64,000 nt of DNA from Polyangiaceae bacterium UTPRO1 (lineage in GTDB: Bacteria > Desulfobacterota > Binatia > UTPRO1): positions 36,747 to 100,746 of the forward strand of contig MWST01000003.1 of NCBI GenBank assembly GCA_002050235.1, written 5' to 3'. Position numbers and translations under genes: made by a program. This document shows, piece after piece, positions 53,969-63,641 of this stretch (positions within the stretch are counted from its first letter, which is position 1; each line of letters starts with the position of its first letter). The notes beneath the pieces were generated by a model. That model searched no databases. It worked only from the letters and a program-made list of their open reading frames with translations, and had not been told where the DNA came from.

Positions 53969-55410
53969 TGGAGCGGCTGCTGTTGCCGGCGATCGATTGG
54001 CTCGCGGTTCTCCCGGTCGGCTTGACCGCGCTGCTCGGCTTCGTGCTGCTGGCTCTCGGCCTCTTCGCCGACGACGACGAGACGCTCGGCTGGATCACGC
54101 TCATCGGCCTCGCCGTCTGTGCGGTGGTAACGGCGTGCCTAGCCGGCCAGAAGTCGATGACGTTCGCCGGGACATTCGCGCTCGACGGCTACGCGCTCTT
54201 CTTCGATCTCCTGTTCCTGGTCGCCGGCATGGTCGTGGTGCTGATGTCGATGACCTATCTCGAGGGCACCGGCATCCCCGCCGGGGACTACTACGGGCTC
54301 CTGGTCTTCGCGCTCGCGGGCATGATCGTGATGGCGTCGGCGAACGACCTCATCCTCGTGTTCCTCGGCCTCGAGATCATGTCGATCAGCGTCTACGTGC
54401 TCGCGGGGGCGTGGCGGACGCAGCTGCGGTCGAACGAGGCGGCGATGAAGTATTTCCTCCTCGGCGCCTTCGCGACCGGGTTCCTGCTCTATGGCATTGC
54501 GCTCGTCTACGGAGCGACCGGGGCCTTTCGCCTCGACTTGATCGCGGCGGCGGCCGCGGGCGCGCCGCACCGCGCCCTGATGGTCGCCGGGGTTGCCATG
54601 CTGCTCGTGGCCTTCGGGTTCAAGGTGGCGGCAGTGCCGTTCCACATGTGGACGCCGGACGTCTACGAGGGCGCACCGACCACCATCACCGCGCTCATGG
54701 CGGTGGCGGTGAAGGCCGCCGGTTTCGCGGCCTTCGTTCGCGTGTTCCTGCATGCGTTCGCCGGGCTGCACGCCGACTGGGGGATGCTGCTCTGGGTGAT
54801 GGCGGCGCTCACCATGACGGTCGGCAATGTCCTCGCCCTCGTGCAGCGGAACGTGAAGCGCATGCTCGCGTACTCGAGCATCGCCCACGCCGGCTACATC
54901 CTGGTGGCCCTGGTAGCGTCGGGTGCGGCCGGCGGCGCGGCGGCGCTCTATCACCTCCTCGCCTACTCCTTCATGACCCTCGGCGCCTTCGGCGTCGTCG
55001 CGGCGCTCGGCTCGGTCGGCGAGCCCAACGAGATGCTCGACGACTATGCCGGGGTCGGTTTTCGCCGCCCGCTCCTCGGCGTCACCATGGCGATCTTCAT
55101 GCTGTCGCTGACGGGCATTCCGCCGTTCGCGGGCTTCACCGGCAAGTTCTACATCTTCACCGCCGCGATCCGCGACGGCTACTACGTGCTCGCCGTCATC
55201 GGCGTCCTCAACAGCGCCATCTCGGCCGGCTACTACATTCGCGTGTTGATCGCGATGTACCTGACCCCCGGCGCCGAGGAGTCCGGACGCGTGGCGCGCC
55301 AGCCCTACCTGGTGACGTCGATCGTCTTCTCCGCCGTGATGACGGTCCTGATCGGAGTATTCCCGGCTCTCTGGATGCAGCTGGCGCGGCTCGGGTTCCT
55401 GTCGCTCTGA
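53968..55410 (+). CDS. nuoN: NADH-quinone oxidoreductase subunit N (antiporter-like)
   Basis: A protein of 480 residues with about 14 helices. Motifs are LVFLGLEIMSISVYVLAGAWRTQLRSNEAAMKYFLLGAFATGFLLYGIALVYGATG, FKVAAVPFHMWTPDVYEGAPTTITALMAVAVKAAGFAAFVRV and VKRMLAYSSIAHAGYILVAL, which hold the conserved glutamate and lysines of the proton channel. It is the last gene of the A-H-J-K-L-M-N set. The next gene is convergent 64 bases away, so the transcript ends here. Confidence 0.97.
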   Translation: MERLLLPAIDWLAVLPVGLTALLGFVLLALGLFADDDETLGWITLIGLAVCAVVTACLAGQKSMTFAGTFALDGYALFFDLLFLVAGMVVVLMSMTYLEGTGIPAGDYYGLLVFALAGMIVMASANDLILVFLGLEIMSISVYVLAGAWRTQLRSNEAAMKYFLLGAFATGFLLYGIALVYGATGAFRLDLIAAAAAGAPHRALMVAGVAMLLVAFGFKVAAVPFHMWTPDVYEGAPTTITALMAVAVKAAGFAAFVRVFLHAFAGLHADWGMLLWVMAALTMTVGNVLALVQRNVKRMLAYSSIAHAGYILVALVASGAAGGAAALYHLLAYSFMTLGAFGVVAALGSVGEPNEMLDDYAGVGFRRPLLGVTMAIFMLSLTGIPPFAGFTGKFYIFTAAIRDGYYVLAVIGVLNSAISAGYYIRVLIAMYLTPGAEESGRVARQPYLVTSIVFSAVMTVLIGVFPALWMQLARLGFLSL

Positions 55411-55474
55411 GCGCCCTGTAGCGGGCGAGCTGGCGGCGGCAGCGCCGAGAGCGCTTCACGAGGGACGACCGCCG

Positions 55475-55747
55475 TTACGCCCGCACGATCGTCCAGATCC
55501 CGATGGCGACGAAGCCGGCGCCCGCGAGCCACGAGAGGATGCGCGGGCTCACGTACTGCGAGACCGCGCTGCCGAGCGCGACGCCCATCGCCGAGGTGAC
55601 GATCAGCGCCGACGCGGCGCCGACGAAGACCGTGAGCTTCGAATGATTGCCGTCGGCGGCGTAGAGGAAGGTCGCGAGCTGGGTCTTGTCGCCGAGCTCG
55701 GCTAGGAAGACGGTCGAGAAAACGGTGAGGAAGAAGCGCAGATCCAT
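55475..55747 (-). CDS. Gdt1/UPF0016-family (TMEM165-like) cation exporter, single repeat
   Basis: A protein of 90 residues with three helices and one copy of the family motif E-x-G-D-K-[ST] at residues 17-22 (ELGDKT). Two-repeat relatives export manganese or calcium from the cytosol in exchange for protons. Single-repeat forms like this would pair as dimers. It lies 15 bases after panE on the same strand. The ion specificity is inferred from the family. Confidence 0.9.
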   Translation of the reverse strand: MDLRFFLTVFSTVFLAELGDKTQLATFLYAADGNHSKLTVFVGAASALIVTSAMGVALGSAVSQYVSPRILSWLAGAGFVAIGIWTIVRA

Positions 55748-55762
55748 CGTCGAAGTCTCCGT

Positions 55763-56689
55763 TCACGGGGCACGGCCGCGCCCGGGATCGAGCGCGGCCA
55801 GCAAGCCGTAGAGGGTACGATTCACCGGCGTCGGGACGCCGACCGCTTCACCGAAGCGCACGACGGCGCCGTTGATCGCGTCGTACTCGAGGCGGCGGCC
55901 GCGCTCCATATCCTGCAGCATCGAGGTGCGGAGCGCGCCCAGGCGCTCGCGGGAGAAGGCGACGACGGCCTCGACGCGCTGCGGATCGAGGAGGATGCCC
56001 TGCGCGCGCGCGACCGCGACGACTTCGTGCATGGCGGCCCGCAGCACGGCGGCAGTCGCCGGGAGCGCGGCGGCGGCGCCGGCTGTGGTGCGGGTGATCG
56101 CCGTCACCGCGTTGTGGGCCGCATTCCACATGAGCTTGTTCCAGAGCTGCACGATGATGTCGCGGCTGAAGCGGTGGCGGATCCCGGCGGCGCCGAGGAG
56201 GGCGGCGAGGTTCCGGCCGCGCGGACTTTCGTGTCCGGTCATCTCGCCGAAGAAGATGGTGCCTTCGGCGACGTGGCGTACGACGCCCGGCGCTACCAGC
56301 TCGGCGCCGATCTCGGTCATCGCTCCCATGAGCGGCGGCAGGTCGAGCACCGCAGCGAGCAGCGTTTCGTTCTCGATGCCGTTCTGCAGCGAGAGGACGA
56401 CGGTGTCGGTGCGGACGGCCGGTGCGATCTGTCGGGCGACGGCCGCGGTATCGTACGACTTGACCGTGAAGAGAACGAGGTCGAACGGCGCCAACCCCGC
56501 GACGACGTCGACTGCCGCCGGGTCCGAGACGTGGAAGTCGCCGTCGATGCTCTCTACGGTGATGCCCGTCGCCCGCAGGGCCGCGAGATTCGCACCGCGG
56601 GCGAGGAAGGTGACGTCGTGCCCGGCGCGCGCCAGCACGGCGCCGAAGAAGCCGCCCACCGCGCCGGCGCCGGCGATCAGGATGCGCAT
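55763..56689 (-). CDS. panE: 2-dehydropantoate 2-reductase
   Basis: A protein of 308 residues. The NADPH site is ILIAGAGAVGGFFGAVLARAGHDVTFLARG (residues 3-32). LVLFTVKSYDT, VLSLQNGIENE and the catalytic lysine in QLWNKLMWNAAHNAVTAIT follow. The C-terminal helical domain ends DAINGAVVRFGEAVGVPTPVNRTLYGLL. The reaction makes pantoate in pantothenate/CoA synthesis, although some ApbA/PanE paralogues act on other 2-oxo acids. No panB or panC is near. It starts 4 bases after lemA stops. Confidence 0.93.
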   Translation of the reverse strand: MRILIAGAGAVGGFFGAVLARAGHDVTFLARGANLAALRATGITVESIDGDFHVSDPAAVDVVAGLAPFDLVLFTVKSYDTAAVARQIAPAVRTDTVVLSLQNGIENETLLAAVLDLPPLMGAMTEIGAELVAPGVVRHVAEGTIFFGEMTGHESPRGRNLAALLGAAGIRHRFSRDIIVQLWNKLMWNAAHNAVTAITRTTAGAAAALPATAAVLRAAMHEVVAVARAQGILLDPQRVEAVVAFSRERLGALRTSMLQDMERGRRLEYDAINGAVVRFGEAVGVPTPVNRTLYGLLAALDPGRGRAP

Positions 56690-56693
56690 GACA

Positions 56694-57257
56694 TCAGAAC
56701 TTCACCTGCGGCACCTGCTTGGCGCTCTCCGGGACCTCGAAGTACCGCTGCTCGCCGAACCCGAACATCCGGGCCGTCAACACCGTGGGAAAGCTCTTGG
56801 TCAGGGTGTTGTACTCCTGCACGACCTCGTTGTAGCGCCGCCGCTCGGTGGCGATCCGGTTCTCGGTGCCGGCGAGCTCGTCCGAGAGGCGCGTGAACTG
56901 CGTGTCGGCTTTCAGGTTCGGATAGCTCTCCGCCAGGGCCAGGAGCCGCGAGAGCGCCGACGAGAGCTCTCCCGATGCCGCGATCTCGGCGTCGCGCGAT
57001 CCGCCCGCCGCCAGCATGCGGGCGCGCGCGTTCGTCACTGCCGCGAAGATCTCCTTCTCGTGGGCGGCGTATCCTTTGGTCACCTCGATGAGGTTCGGGA
57101 TCAGGTCGTTGCGGCGCTGGAGCTGGTTTTCGACCTGCGCCCAGGCGCCGTCGATCGCTTCGCGCAGGCTCACCAGCCGGTTGTAGCCGCAGCCCGCGAG
57201 CGTCGACGCGAGCAGCACGAGCATCGCCGCGGCGCGCTGCGTTCGTGAACTGGTCAT
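56694..57257 (-). CDS. lemA: LemA-family lipoprotein
   Basis: A protein of 187 residues from ATG 57257 with GGAGGAGGA just upstream. The lipobox ASTLAGC places the lipidated Cys at 23. The LemA helical core follows: YNRLVSLREAIDGAWAQVENQLQRRNDLIPNLIEVTKGYAAHEKEIFAAVTNAR, then SRLLALAESYPNLKADTQFTRLSDELAGTENRIATERRRYNEVVQEYNT and the closing FPTVLTARMFGFGEQRYFEV. The function is unclear, but LemA genes are usually paired with TPM proteins, as here. Confidence 0.94.
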   Translation of the reverse strand: MTSSRTQRAAAMLVLLASTLAGCGYNRLVSLREAIDGAWAQVENQLQRRNDLIPNLIEVTKGYAAHEKEIFAAVTNARARMLAAGGSRDAEIAASGELSSALSRLLALAESYPNLKADTQFTRLSDELAGTENRIATERRRYNEVVQEYNTLTKSFPTVLTARMFGFGEQRYFEVPESAKQVPQVKF

Positions 57258-57280
57258 ATAGTCCTCCTCCTGGTCTCGGG

Positions 57281-58099
57281 TCACCACTTGCCGCCGGCGC
57301 CGCCGCCGCCGAAGCTGCCGCCGCCGAATCCGCCGAATCCGCCGCCGCCGCTGCCGCCGAAGCCGCCGCCGCCGAACGTTCCGCCCCAGAGCGGCGGGTC
57401 GACGTCCCAGGCGCGGCGACGCCGCCAGGGTCCCTGGACTCCCGGTGCGCCGTGCCAGCCGAAGAAATAGGGACCGAAGATCACGAGCAGGATTATGGCG
57501 AGGACGATCAGGTCGCCGCTGCTGAAGCGCCGGGTCGGCGGCGCTTCCGGTGCGGGCGCGCCGGTCAGCTCGACATGGTACTCGCGGGCGATGATCGCCG
57601 CCAGGCGATCGACGCCGGCCTCGATGCCCCCCGCGAGGTCGCCGGCCCGAAACCTCGGCAGGATCGTGCGGTCGCGGATCTCGCCTACCAGCCCGTCCGG
57701 TAGGGCGCCTTCGATGCCATATCCGGTGGCGATGAACAGCGCGCGGTCGTCGACGGCGACGAGGAAGAGCACGCCGTTGTCCTTGGCGGCGTCTCCGGGT
57801 TTCCAGGCTTCGGCCAGGCGGAGGGCGCGCTCCGACACCGAGTCGGGCTGCGTCGTCGTCTGGGTGACCACGGCGATCTCGGATCCCGTCTTCTCCCGGA
57901 GCTCTTCGATGCGCGCGGTGAGGCGCGCTGCGGTCGCGGCGTCGATGACGCCGGCGAAGTCGGAAACCGGGCCGAGCGGCGTCGGCAGCGGCGCCGGTGC
58001 GGCCTCGCTGCGCCAGGCGCCGAGCACGACTCCGCAGGCGATCACGCCGGCGATCGCACGGGCGCGGCGTCCACGGGGTAGCGACCAGTGCAGCCTCAT
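57281..58099 (-). CDS. TPM-domain (YgcG-type) membrane protein with Gly-rich tail
   Basis: A protein of 272 residues. A signal peptide (about 1-33) is followed by a TPM domain (about 45-185: VSDFAGVIDAATAARLTARIEELREKTGSEIAVVTQTTTQP ... DNGVLFLVAVDDRALFIATGYGIEGALPDG ... ILPRFRAGDLAGGIEAGVDRLAAII). A membrane helix (LIVLAIILLVIFGPYFF) follows, and a tail of about 35 residues made almost only of Gly, Ser and Phe (from about 235). It is the usual companion of LemA, 23 bases upstream. Role unknown; TPM domains have been linked to phosphatase-like activity and membrane-protein quality control. Confidence 0.92.
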   Translation of the reverse strand: MRLHWSLPRGRRARAIAGVIACGVVLGAWRSEAAPAPLPTPLGPVSDFAGVIDAATAARLTARIEELREKTGSEIAVVTQTTTQPDSVSERALRLAEAWKPGDAAKDNGVLFLVAVDDRALFIATGYGIEGALPDGLVGEIRDRTILPRFRAGDLAGGIEAGVDRLAAIIAREYHVELTGAPAPEAPPTRRFSSGDLIVLAIILLVIFGPYFFGWHGAPGVQGPWRRRRAWDVDPPLWGGTFGGGGFGGSGGGGFGGFGGGSFGGGGAGGKW

Positions 58100-58112
58100 C
58101 TGGCCGCCGTGG

Positions 58113-58829
58113 TCATGCCGGCGTCTCCGCGGCGTCGGCGAGGGTCGCGATCGCTTCGATCTCGGCCACGTAGTCCGCGAACCGCTCCTCGATAGGGCCT
58201 GGATGGCGCCCGCCGGCGAGGTGCTCGAAGACCGGCAGCGCGCAGTCGAAGGCGCGGGCGAACGCGGCTACGGCCGCAGCCTCGCGCGTCTCCCAGCCGA
58301 GGCCGCGCACCCAGAGCAGGCCGCGCATCACGTGCAGGAAGGACTTCCGCGAGTCGATGATGAGCGCGCGGAGATCGAGGATCGATCCGGCGAGCTCCAG
58401 GTAGAGCGCCCGCAAGCGCAGGAGCTTGCCCTTGGCTTCGCGCTCGCACTCGAGGCGGACGGCGGCACGTGCGATCGGCAGGTTGCGGAAGAGCTCTTCG
58501 CCGGCGAGCGTCCGATGGCGGGCCTGGATGTCGAGCATTTCCAGGGGAAAGACGTCGAGGGAGCGCGCCAGATCGGCGGGTGCGAGCAGAAGCGGGGCGG
58601 CGACCCGCTCGCCGCGCCAGCGAGCGTACCACTGCGCCACCCGCTGCAGCTCGGCGAACGAGAGCGGGCCGGCGACGGCAGCCAGATTGATGTCCGAGCG
58701 CTCGGGGCGGAAGTCGGGATGCCCGGTGCTGCCGTAGAGGACGACGGTGCGGAGTGCCGGTCCGAAAGCCTCGGCCAGCTCGGCGCCTGCTTCGCTGGCG
58801 ATGCGCTCGGGCGTTATCCGCCTCCGCAT
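58113..58829 (-). CDS. Nucleotidyltransferase-fold protein with altered active site
   Basis: A protein of 238 residues. The N-terminal part has the minimal nucleotidyltransferase motif VVLYGSTGHPDF then RPERSDINLAAV. The GS motif is kept, but the D-x-D pair is D-x-N, which may weaken or abolish metal-dependent catalysis. The remaining 180 residues are helical (LECEREAKGKLLRLRALYLELAGSILDLRALIIDSRKSFLHVMRGLLWVRG), like a HEPN/KNTase C-terminal bundle. The substrate is unknown. It is the first gene of the minus-strand run with the TPM, lemA, panE and Gdt1 genes, 13 bases upstream of the TPM gene, and is divergent from glpK. Confidence 0.78.
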   Translation of the reverse strand: MRRRITPERIASEAGAELAEAFGPALRTVVLYGSTGHPDFRPERSDINLAAVAGPLSFAELQRVAQWYARWRGERVAAPLLLAPADLARSLDVFPLEMLDIQARHRTLAGEELFRNLPIARAAVRLECEREAKGKLLRLRALYLELAGSILDLRALIIDSRKSFLHVMRGLLWVRGLGWETREAAAVAAFARAFDCALPVFEHLAGGRHPGPIEERFADYVAEIEAIATLADAAETPA

Positions 58830-59015
58830 GCGCGCGGATGATAGGCAGCGCGACCCGGAGGCGCAAGTTGCCGATGGTCGCCGACCGGGTGTAGTGGCCG
58901 CACCGGTGAGCTGGTAAGACCCGCGATCGGCAGGCGCCGCGCGCTCGGGCTCGCGGACGCGCCGGTTCGCGACGGCATGCCGACGACGGCGCCGCCGGGC
59001 ACGAGGAGGAAACGG

Positions 59016-60515
59016 ATGGCGACCAAGCCGACGCATGTGATGGCGATCGATCAAGGTACGACGGGCTCGACGGTGCTCGTCTTCGATCGGCGCGGCCGCA
59101 TCGCCGGGCGCGCCTACGCGGAGCTCCGCCAGCACTATCCGCAGCCCGGATGGGTCGAGCACGATGCCGAGGAGATCTGGCGCGTCACCCTCGCGGTGGC
59201 GCGGCAAGCGCTCCGCAAGGCCAAGGTGAAGGCGGGGGCGCTCGCCGCGATCGGCATCACCAATCAGCGCGAGACCGCGGTGGTGTGGGACCGGCGCACC
59301 GGCCAGCCGATCCACCGCGCGATCGTCTGGCAGGACCGGCGCACGGCCGATGTCTGCGCCGCGCTCAAGGACGCGGGCGCCGAAGCCGGAATCCGCGCCA
59401 AGACCGGACTCGTCCTCGACCCGTACTTCTCGGCGACCAAGATCGCCTGGATCCTCGACCACGTGCGCGGCGCGCGCGGGCGCGCCGCCGCCGGCGACCT
59501 CGTCTTCGGAACGATCGACAGCTGGCTCGTCTGGAAGCTCACGGCCGGCAAGGTGCACGCGACCGATCCGACCAACGCCTCGCGGACCCTCCTCTACGAC
59601 ATCCACGCGCGCCGGTGGGATCCGGAGCTGCTGCGCACGTTCGACGTCCCCGCCGTTATGGCGCCCGAGGTGCGGCCGTCGAGCGGGGTCTTCGGCGCCA
59701 CCGAGCCGCATCTCCTCGGCGCCGCCGTGCCGATCGCGGGCATCGCCGGCGATCAGCAGGCGGCACTCTTCGGCCAGGGCTGCCTCGCCCCCGGCATGGT
59801 GAAGAACACCTACGGCACCGGCTGCTTCGTGCTCATGCAGACCGGCAGCGAGGCCGTGGCCTCGGCGCGCGGGCTGGTAACGACCATCGCTTGCGGCGCC
59901 GGCGGCGCGCCCACCTACGCGCTCGAGGGCTCGGTCTTCATCGCCGGAGCGCTCGTGCAGTGGCTGCGCGACGGCCTGAAGATCCTGAAGACCGCTGCCG
60001 AGAGCGAAGCGCTCGCGCGCCAGGCCGCAAGCGACCTCGGAGTCTACGTCGTGCCGGCCTTCGTCGGCCTCGGCGCTCCGTACTGGGATCCCGAGGCCCG
60101 CGGCGCCATCCTCGGCCTCACCCGCGGCGTCGGTCGCGAGCATCTCGTGCGCGCGGCGCTCGAGTCGCTGGCGTACCAGACCCGCGACGTCGTCGAGACC
60201 ATGGCCGCCGATGCCGCGAAGCCGATCACCGCCCTGCGCGTCGACGGCGGCGCGGCGGCGAACGACTTCCTCATGCAGTTCCAGGCCGACGTCCTCGGCA
60301 CCACCGTCGATCGTCCCAAGGTCGTCGAGACGACGGCTGCCGGCGCCGCCTTCCTGGCCGGCCTCGGCACGGGCTTCTGGACCCAGGCCGAGCTCGAGCG
60401 CGTTCGCGCCGTCGACAGGGTCTTCAAACCGAAGATGAAGCCCGAGGCGCGCGAAGCCGCCTACGCCGGATGGAAGGATGCGGTCGCCCGCGTCCGCAGC
60501 CTGCCGCGCCCGTGA
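59016..60515 (+). CDS. glpK: Glycerol kinase
   Basis: A protein of 499 residues from ATG 59016, preceded by GAGGAGGAAACGG. FGGY-kinase landmarks are [125 protein letters not shown] and [22 protein letters not shown]. It phosphorylates glycerol to sn-glycerol-3-phosphate. No glpF or glpD is adjacent. The 186-base region upstream, shared with the divergent nucleotidyltransferase gene, shows no clear promoter to me. Confidence 0.97.
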   Translation: MATKPTHVMAIDQGTTGSTVLVFDRRGRIAGRAYAELRQHYPQPGWVEHDAEEIWRVTLAVARQALRKAKVKAGALAAIGITNQRETAVVWDRRTGQPIHRAIVWQDRRTADVCAALKDAGAEAGIRAKTGLVLDPYFSATKIAWILDHVRGARGRAAAGDLVFGTIDSWLVWKLTAGKVHATDPTNASRTLLYDIHARRWDPELLRTFDVPAVMAPEVRPSSGVFGATEPHLLGAAVPIAGIAGDQQAALFGQGCLAPGMVKNTYGTGCFVLMQTGSEAVASARGLVTTIACGAGGAPTYALEGSVFIAGALVQWLRDGLKILKTAAESEALARQAASDLGVYVVPAFVGLGAPYWDPEARGAILGLTRGVGREHLVRAALESLAYQTRDVVETMAADAAKPITALRVDGGAAANDFLMQFQADVLGTTVDRPKVVETTAAGAAFLAGLGTGFWTQAELERVRAVDRVFKPKMKPEAREAAYAGWKDAVARVRSLPRP

Positions 60516-60525
60516 CGCGAAGCCG

Positions 60526-63189
60526 CTACTGCACGACGATGGTTCCCGGAGCCACGAAGAGGTTGTCGCTCTCGTTGCTTTCGGGCACCGCGCCGTAGGC
60601 ATCCGCGAGCACCAGAAGCCTGTAGCTCCCGGGCGGGACGGGAAGACTCGCGCCGACAGTGAGGTCGCCGGCGCAAACGTCCGTATCGCTGGCGTCGAGG
60701 GTGCCCGAGAACGAGCACCACCCGAAATACCAGTCATCCGCGGAGAGCACGGCGTCGGTCGATAGGTACAGGTTGTTGTACATCGTCCCGGGGACGACGG
60801 CAGCGCCGCTCCCGACGTTCGCTAGCGTGACGCTGATCGCGACCGTGCTGCCGCCGCTGATCGGGCTCGACATCGACGCGGCAGTGATGCGGAGATTCGG
60901 GAGCGGCCGGGTGCCGACGGCGCTGATCGGCAGATGCAGCGTCCCCTTGCCTTTGAGCCGCAGGGTGGCGTGCGCTGCTGCGCCGGGGGCGAGGCCGCTC
61001 TTGTCGATAGTGATCGGAATGGTCGCAGTGCCGCCGGCGGGGAGGACGACCTCGGCCGGGACCGTGACGGTGAGCCCGGCGGCGGGGACGACGCTCAGCT
61101 TCCATTTGCTCGCTTTGGCAAGCGTGCTCCGCATCTCGCGCTCGATGGTCACCACGTCCGGCGCCGTCACCGGCAGGAAGATGCTCGGGTAGTTCACTAC
61201 CCAGAGGTCATCGGCGTGCCCGCGGTAGTCGCCGGCGGCGACGTCGAAGGCGGCCGCCGCAGCCAACGCCGGCTTCAGAGCGACGCGGCCGGCGCCGCCG
61301 TCGAAAGGGGAGAAGGGCGTCGTACCGTCCTCGCGCACTACCTTCTTGGTCCAGGCCGTGGTCATGAGCGCCGACTTGATCTCGCCCGGCGTCCACGTCG
61401 GATGCGCGTGGCGTAGGAGCGCTGCGGCGCCGGCTATGTGCGGGCTTGCCATCGACGTGCCATCCAGGGCGCGGAAGAGCTCGCCGTCGCGGTGTGTCGG
61501 GTCGTAGCCCTCGGGCGTGTCGCCGGCGAGCGTCTGCACTCCGGGGGCAGCGATGTCGGGCTTGAGGACGCCGAGGGCGAGGTTCGGACCGCCGCGCGAG
61601 CTGAAGGCGGCGATCTCGTCGGCGCGGGCGTTGGCGAGCTTCCCCGGCGTGAAGGAGGCCGTGAGATTCGCGTGCGCGCCCGCGAAGGCCAGGAGCTTCA
61701 CAGCCTCGGGAGCATCGAGCTGTACCGCCGGGAGCATGTGGCTGTCGCTCGACACGCCCAGTTGGCTCGGGTCGGCGGGATCGTTGTAGAGCACCATGCC
61801 GACGGCGCCGCGCTGGGCGACATTGAAGCCCTTGGTGACGCGGGCGCCGTTGCCGCGCAGACAGCCGACGATCATGCCGGTGAAGGCGCCGTCGGCGGTC
61901 GCGTCCAGGCAGCGCGGGTCGCCGGCGCTCGCGGCGAGGACGAACGGCGCCGGCGTTTTGATGCCCGGAGTGAAGCTCGCGCCGACGAGCTTTAGCTTCG
62001 CACCGTCGGCGGCCTTGAGGGAGAGCTTGTTCCGGTAGAGCTTCTTCGGAGTGCTCGCGGCCGTCGTCGTCACCCACGGGCCGCGATGCCCCACGGTGTC
62101 GGCGAACGGTCCGTTGTTCCCGGCCGAGGCGGCGACGAAGATACCGCTCTCGTAGGCGTCGAGGAAGGCGAGCTCGACGACGTCGTAGTAGGGGTTGCCA
62201 CCGCCGCCGATCGAGAAATTGATGACATCGACGCCGTCGAGGATCGCCTGGTTGATGGCCGCTACGCTGTCGGACTGGAAACAGCTATCCTCGCCGCAGA
62301 CCTTGTAGGCGATCACCTGGGCGCGCGGCGCGATTCCCGAGACTTTGCCGCGCGCGAACCCCAGCGCCTCGGCGACGACGGGGCCGTTTCCGGCGGCGGT
62401 GCTGGCAGTGTGCGTGCCGTGACCGTCGCCGTCGCGCGCGCTCGAGAAGTCGGCGGCGGGCTGGGCGCAGTCGGCGCACGCCTCGTACCCGGCCATGAAG
62501 CGGTAGGCGCCGATCAGCTTGCCGTTGCAGGCAAAAGCCGGGCCGGGGTGGGCGCCGCCGCTGAAGGCGCAGGCACGGGTGCCGGGAGGCGCCGTGTACG
62601 GCCGGCCGGAGGGATCGGGGTCGGCGAACGACGGGTGCTCGGGCCAGATGCCGGTGTCGATGATGCCGACGATCACGCCCTCGCCGGCGTTGCTCTGGCC
62701 GCCGAGCTTGCTCCAGACCGCTTTGGCGCCGATGAAAGCCGGCGTCTGCACGGTGTCGGGGCGGGCGCGTCCGTCGCGATGGACCGCGAGGACGCCGGGA
62801 AGGCCGGCGAGTGTCGGGATCGCGCCCGCCGGCACTTCGAGGACGATGCCGCCGATCACCATGTCGAGCTCGTAGAGCACGCGAGAGCCCGGAATCGCCG
62901 CCCGCACGTCGCGCGCGAAGGCGGCATGGCGCGCCGCCAGGTGGGCGCGGTAGGCGCCGACGGCAGCACTCCGCGCATCCAGGCGCGCAGCGCCGGTCGT
63001 GGTCCGGCTGGTGGCGGCAAGGCCGGGGATGCCGCCGCGGTAGCGGGCGACGGGCGCCTCGTCGAGCTGGACGATGACGGTGACGAGCTCGTCGGCGGCC
63101 GTGTCGACGTTCAGGTCGCCGGCCCAGGCATCGGCGGCGGCAGGACCGGCGAGTAGGCAGGCGGCGAGGAGCGAGCGGAGTATCTTCAT
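60526..63189 (-). CDS. Secreted subtilisin-family (S8) protease with PA and CARDB domains
   Basis: A protein of 887 residues. A signal peptide (about 1-24) is followed by an I9-type propeptide (about 30-140). The catalytic triad is D178 in [15 protein letters not shown]257 in [11 protein letters not shown] and S579 in [13 protein letters not shown]; the oxyanion Asn lies in [14 protein letters not shown]-type insert (about 400-520, with [12 protein letters not shown]) separates His and Ser. After the protease domain come an Fn3-like module ([31 protein letters not shown]) and a C-terminal CARDB domain ([31 protein letters not shown] ... [15 protein letters not shown]). Likely secreted and degradative. 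ATG 63189 opens directly on the signal sequence. Confidence 0.94.
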   Translation of the reverse strand: MKILRSLLAACLLAGPAAADAWAGDLNVDTAADELVTVIVQLDEAPVARYRGGIPGLAATSRTTTGAARLDARSAAVGAYRAHLAARHAAFARDVRAAIPGSRVLYELDMVIGGIVLEVPAGAIPTLAGLPGVLAVHRDGRARPDTVQTPAFIGAKAVWSKLGGQSNAGEGVIVGIIDTGIWPEHPSFADPDPSGRPYTAPPGTRACAFSGGAHPGPAFACNGKLIGAYRFMAGYEACADCAQPAADFSSARDGDGHGTHTASTAAGNGPVVAEALGFARGKVSGIAPRAQVIAYKVCGEDSCFQSDSVAAINQAILDGVDVINFSIGGGGNPYYDVVELAFLDAYESGIFVAASAGNNGPFADTVGHRGPWVTTTAASTPKKLYRNKLSLKAADGAKLKLVGASFTPGIKTPAPFVLAASAGDPRCLDATADGAFTGMIVGCLRGNGARVTKGFNVAQRGAVGMVLYNDPADPSQLGVSSDSHMLPAVQLDAPEAVKLLAFAGAHANLTASFTPGKLANARADEIAAFSSRGGPNLALGVLKPDIAAPGVQTLAGDTPEGYDPTHRDGELFRALDGTSMASPHIAGAAALLRHAHPTWTPGEIKSALMTTAWTKKVVREDGTTPFSPFDGGAGRVALKPALAAAAAFDVAAGDYRGHADDLWVVNYPSIFLPVTAPDVVTIEREMRSTLAKASKWKLSVVPAAGLTVTVPAEVVLPAGGTATIPITIDKSGLAPGAAAHATLRLKGKGTLHLPISAVGTRPLPNLRITAASMSSPISGGSTVAISVTLANVGSGAAVVPGTMYNNLYLSTDAVLSADDWYFGWCSFSGTLDASDTDVCAGDLTVGASLPVPPGSYRLLVLADAYGAVPESNESDNLFVAPGTIVVQ

Positions 63190-63239
63190 CGAGGACCCCT
63201 TTGCGCTGGTCCTTATCCAGCCCCGTGCCGGGTGTCGAG

Positions 63240-63268
63240 TTGCCGCTCCCGAACCGCGATGGTATGGT
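63240..63268 (+). promoter_or_regulatory. Possible promoter for rpmE
   Basis: TTGCCG (63240-63245), 17 bases, TATGGT (63263-63268), each 4 of 6 to consensus, 34 bases before the rpmE start codon. Position and spacing fit, sequence match is moderate. Confidence 0.35.
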
Positions 63269-63302
63269 TCGCGGCTTCGCACGACACGCCGAGGAGTCAT
63301 CC

Positions 63303-63524
63303 ATGAAAGAAGGCATCCATCCGAACTATCAGCCGGCCAGGATCGCGTGTGCCTGCGGGAACGTCATCGAGACGCGCTCGACGCGGCCGGAGATCCACGT
63401 CGAGCTCTGCTCGAGCTGCCATCCCTTCTACACCGGTAAGCAGAAGCTCGTGGATACGGCCGGACGCGTCGAACGCTTCCGCAGGAAGTTCGGAAACGTC
63501 ACCAAGGCGGCGGCGCAGCAGTAG
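63303..63524 (+). CDS. rpmE: 50S ribosomal protein L31 (zinc-type)
   Basis: A protein of 73 residues. [64 protein letters not shown] is the full L31 pattern. The CACG and CSSC cysteines make it the zinc-binding form rather than the zinc-free alternative used under zinc limitation. GAGGAG lies 8 bases before the ATG. It ends in a strong terminator and is followed by prfA, a common neighbour order. Confidence 0.98.
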   Translation: MKEGIHPNYQPARIACACGNVIETRSTRPEIHVELCSSCHPFYTGKQKLVDTAGRVERFRRKFGNVTKAAAQQ

Positions 63525-63570
63525 CGCTACCGGGTGCGCTCGTCGCGGCGGAGCCTCTCGCTGCGACGCT

Positions 63571-63602
63571 GGGGCAGAGGGAGCGCCCTCCGCCCCTTTT
63601 TT
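63571..63602 (+). terminator. Intrinsic terminator after rpmE
   Basis: GGGGC-A-GAGGG (63571-63581) pairs with CCCTC-C-GCCCC (63586-63596) with one internal mismatch and the loop AGCG, followed by six T (63597-63602). It separates rpmE from prfA, which starts only 39 bases later. Confidence 0.85.
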
Positions 63603-63641
63603 CGTTCCGGTGTCGGGGTCCGGTAGTCTCGGGTTCGAGCC

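Noticed and set aside
57281..57400. Short tandem GCC/CCG repeat as a genomic repeat array
   Set aside because: It encodes the Gly-rich tail of the TPM protein, common for that family, so it is coding low complexity.
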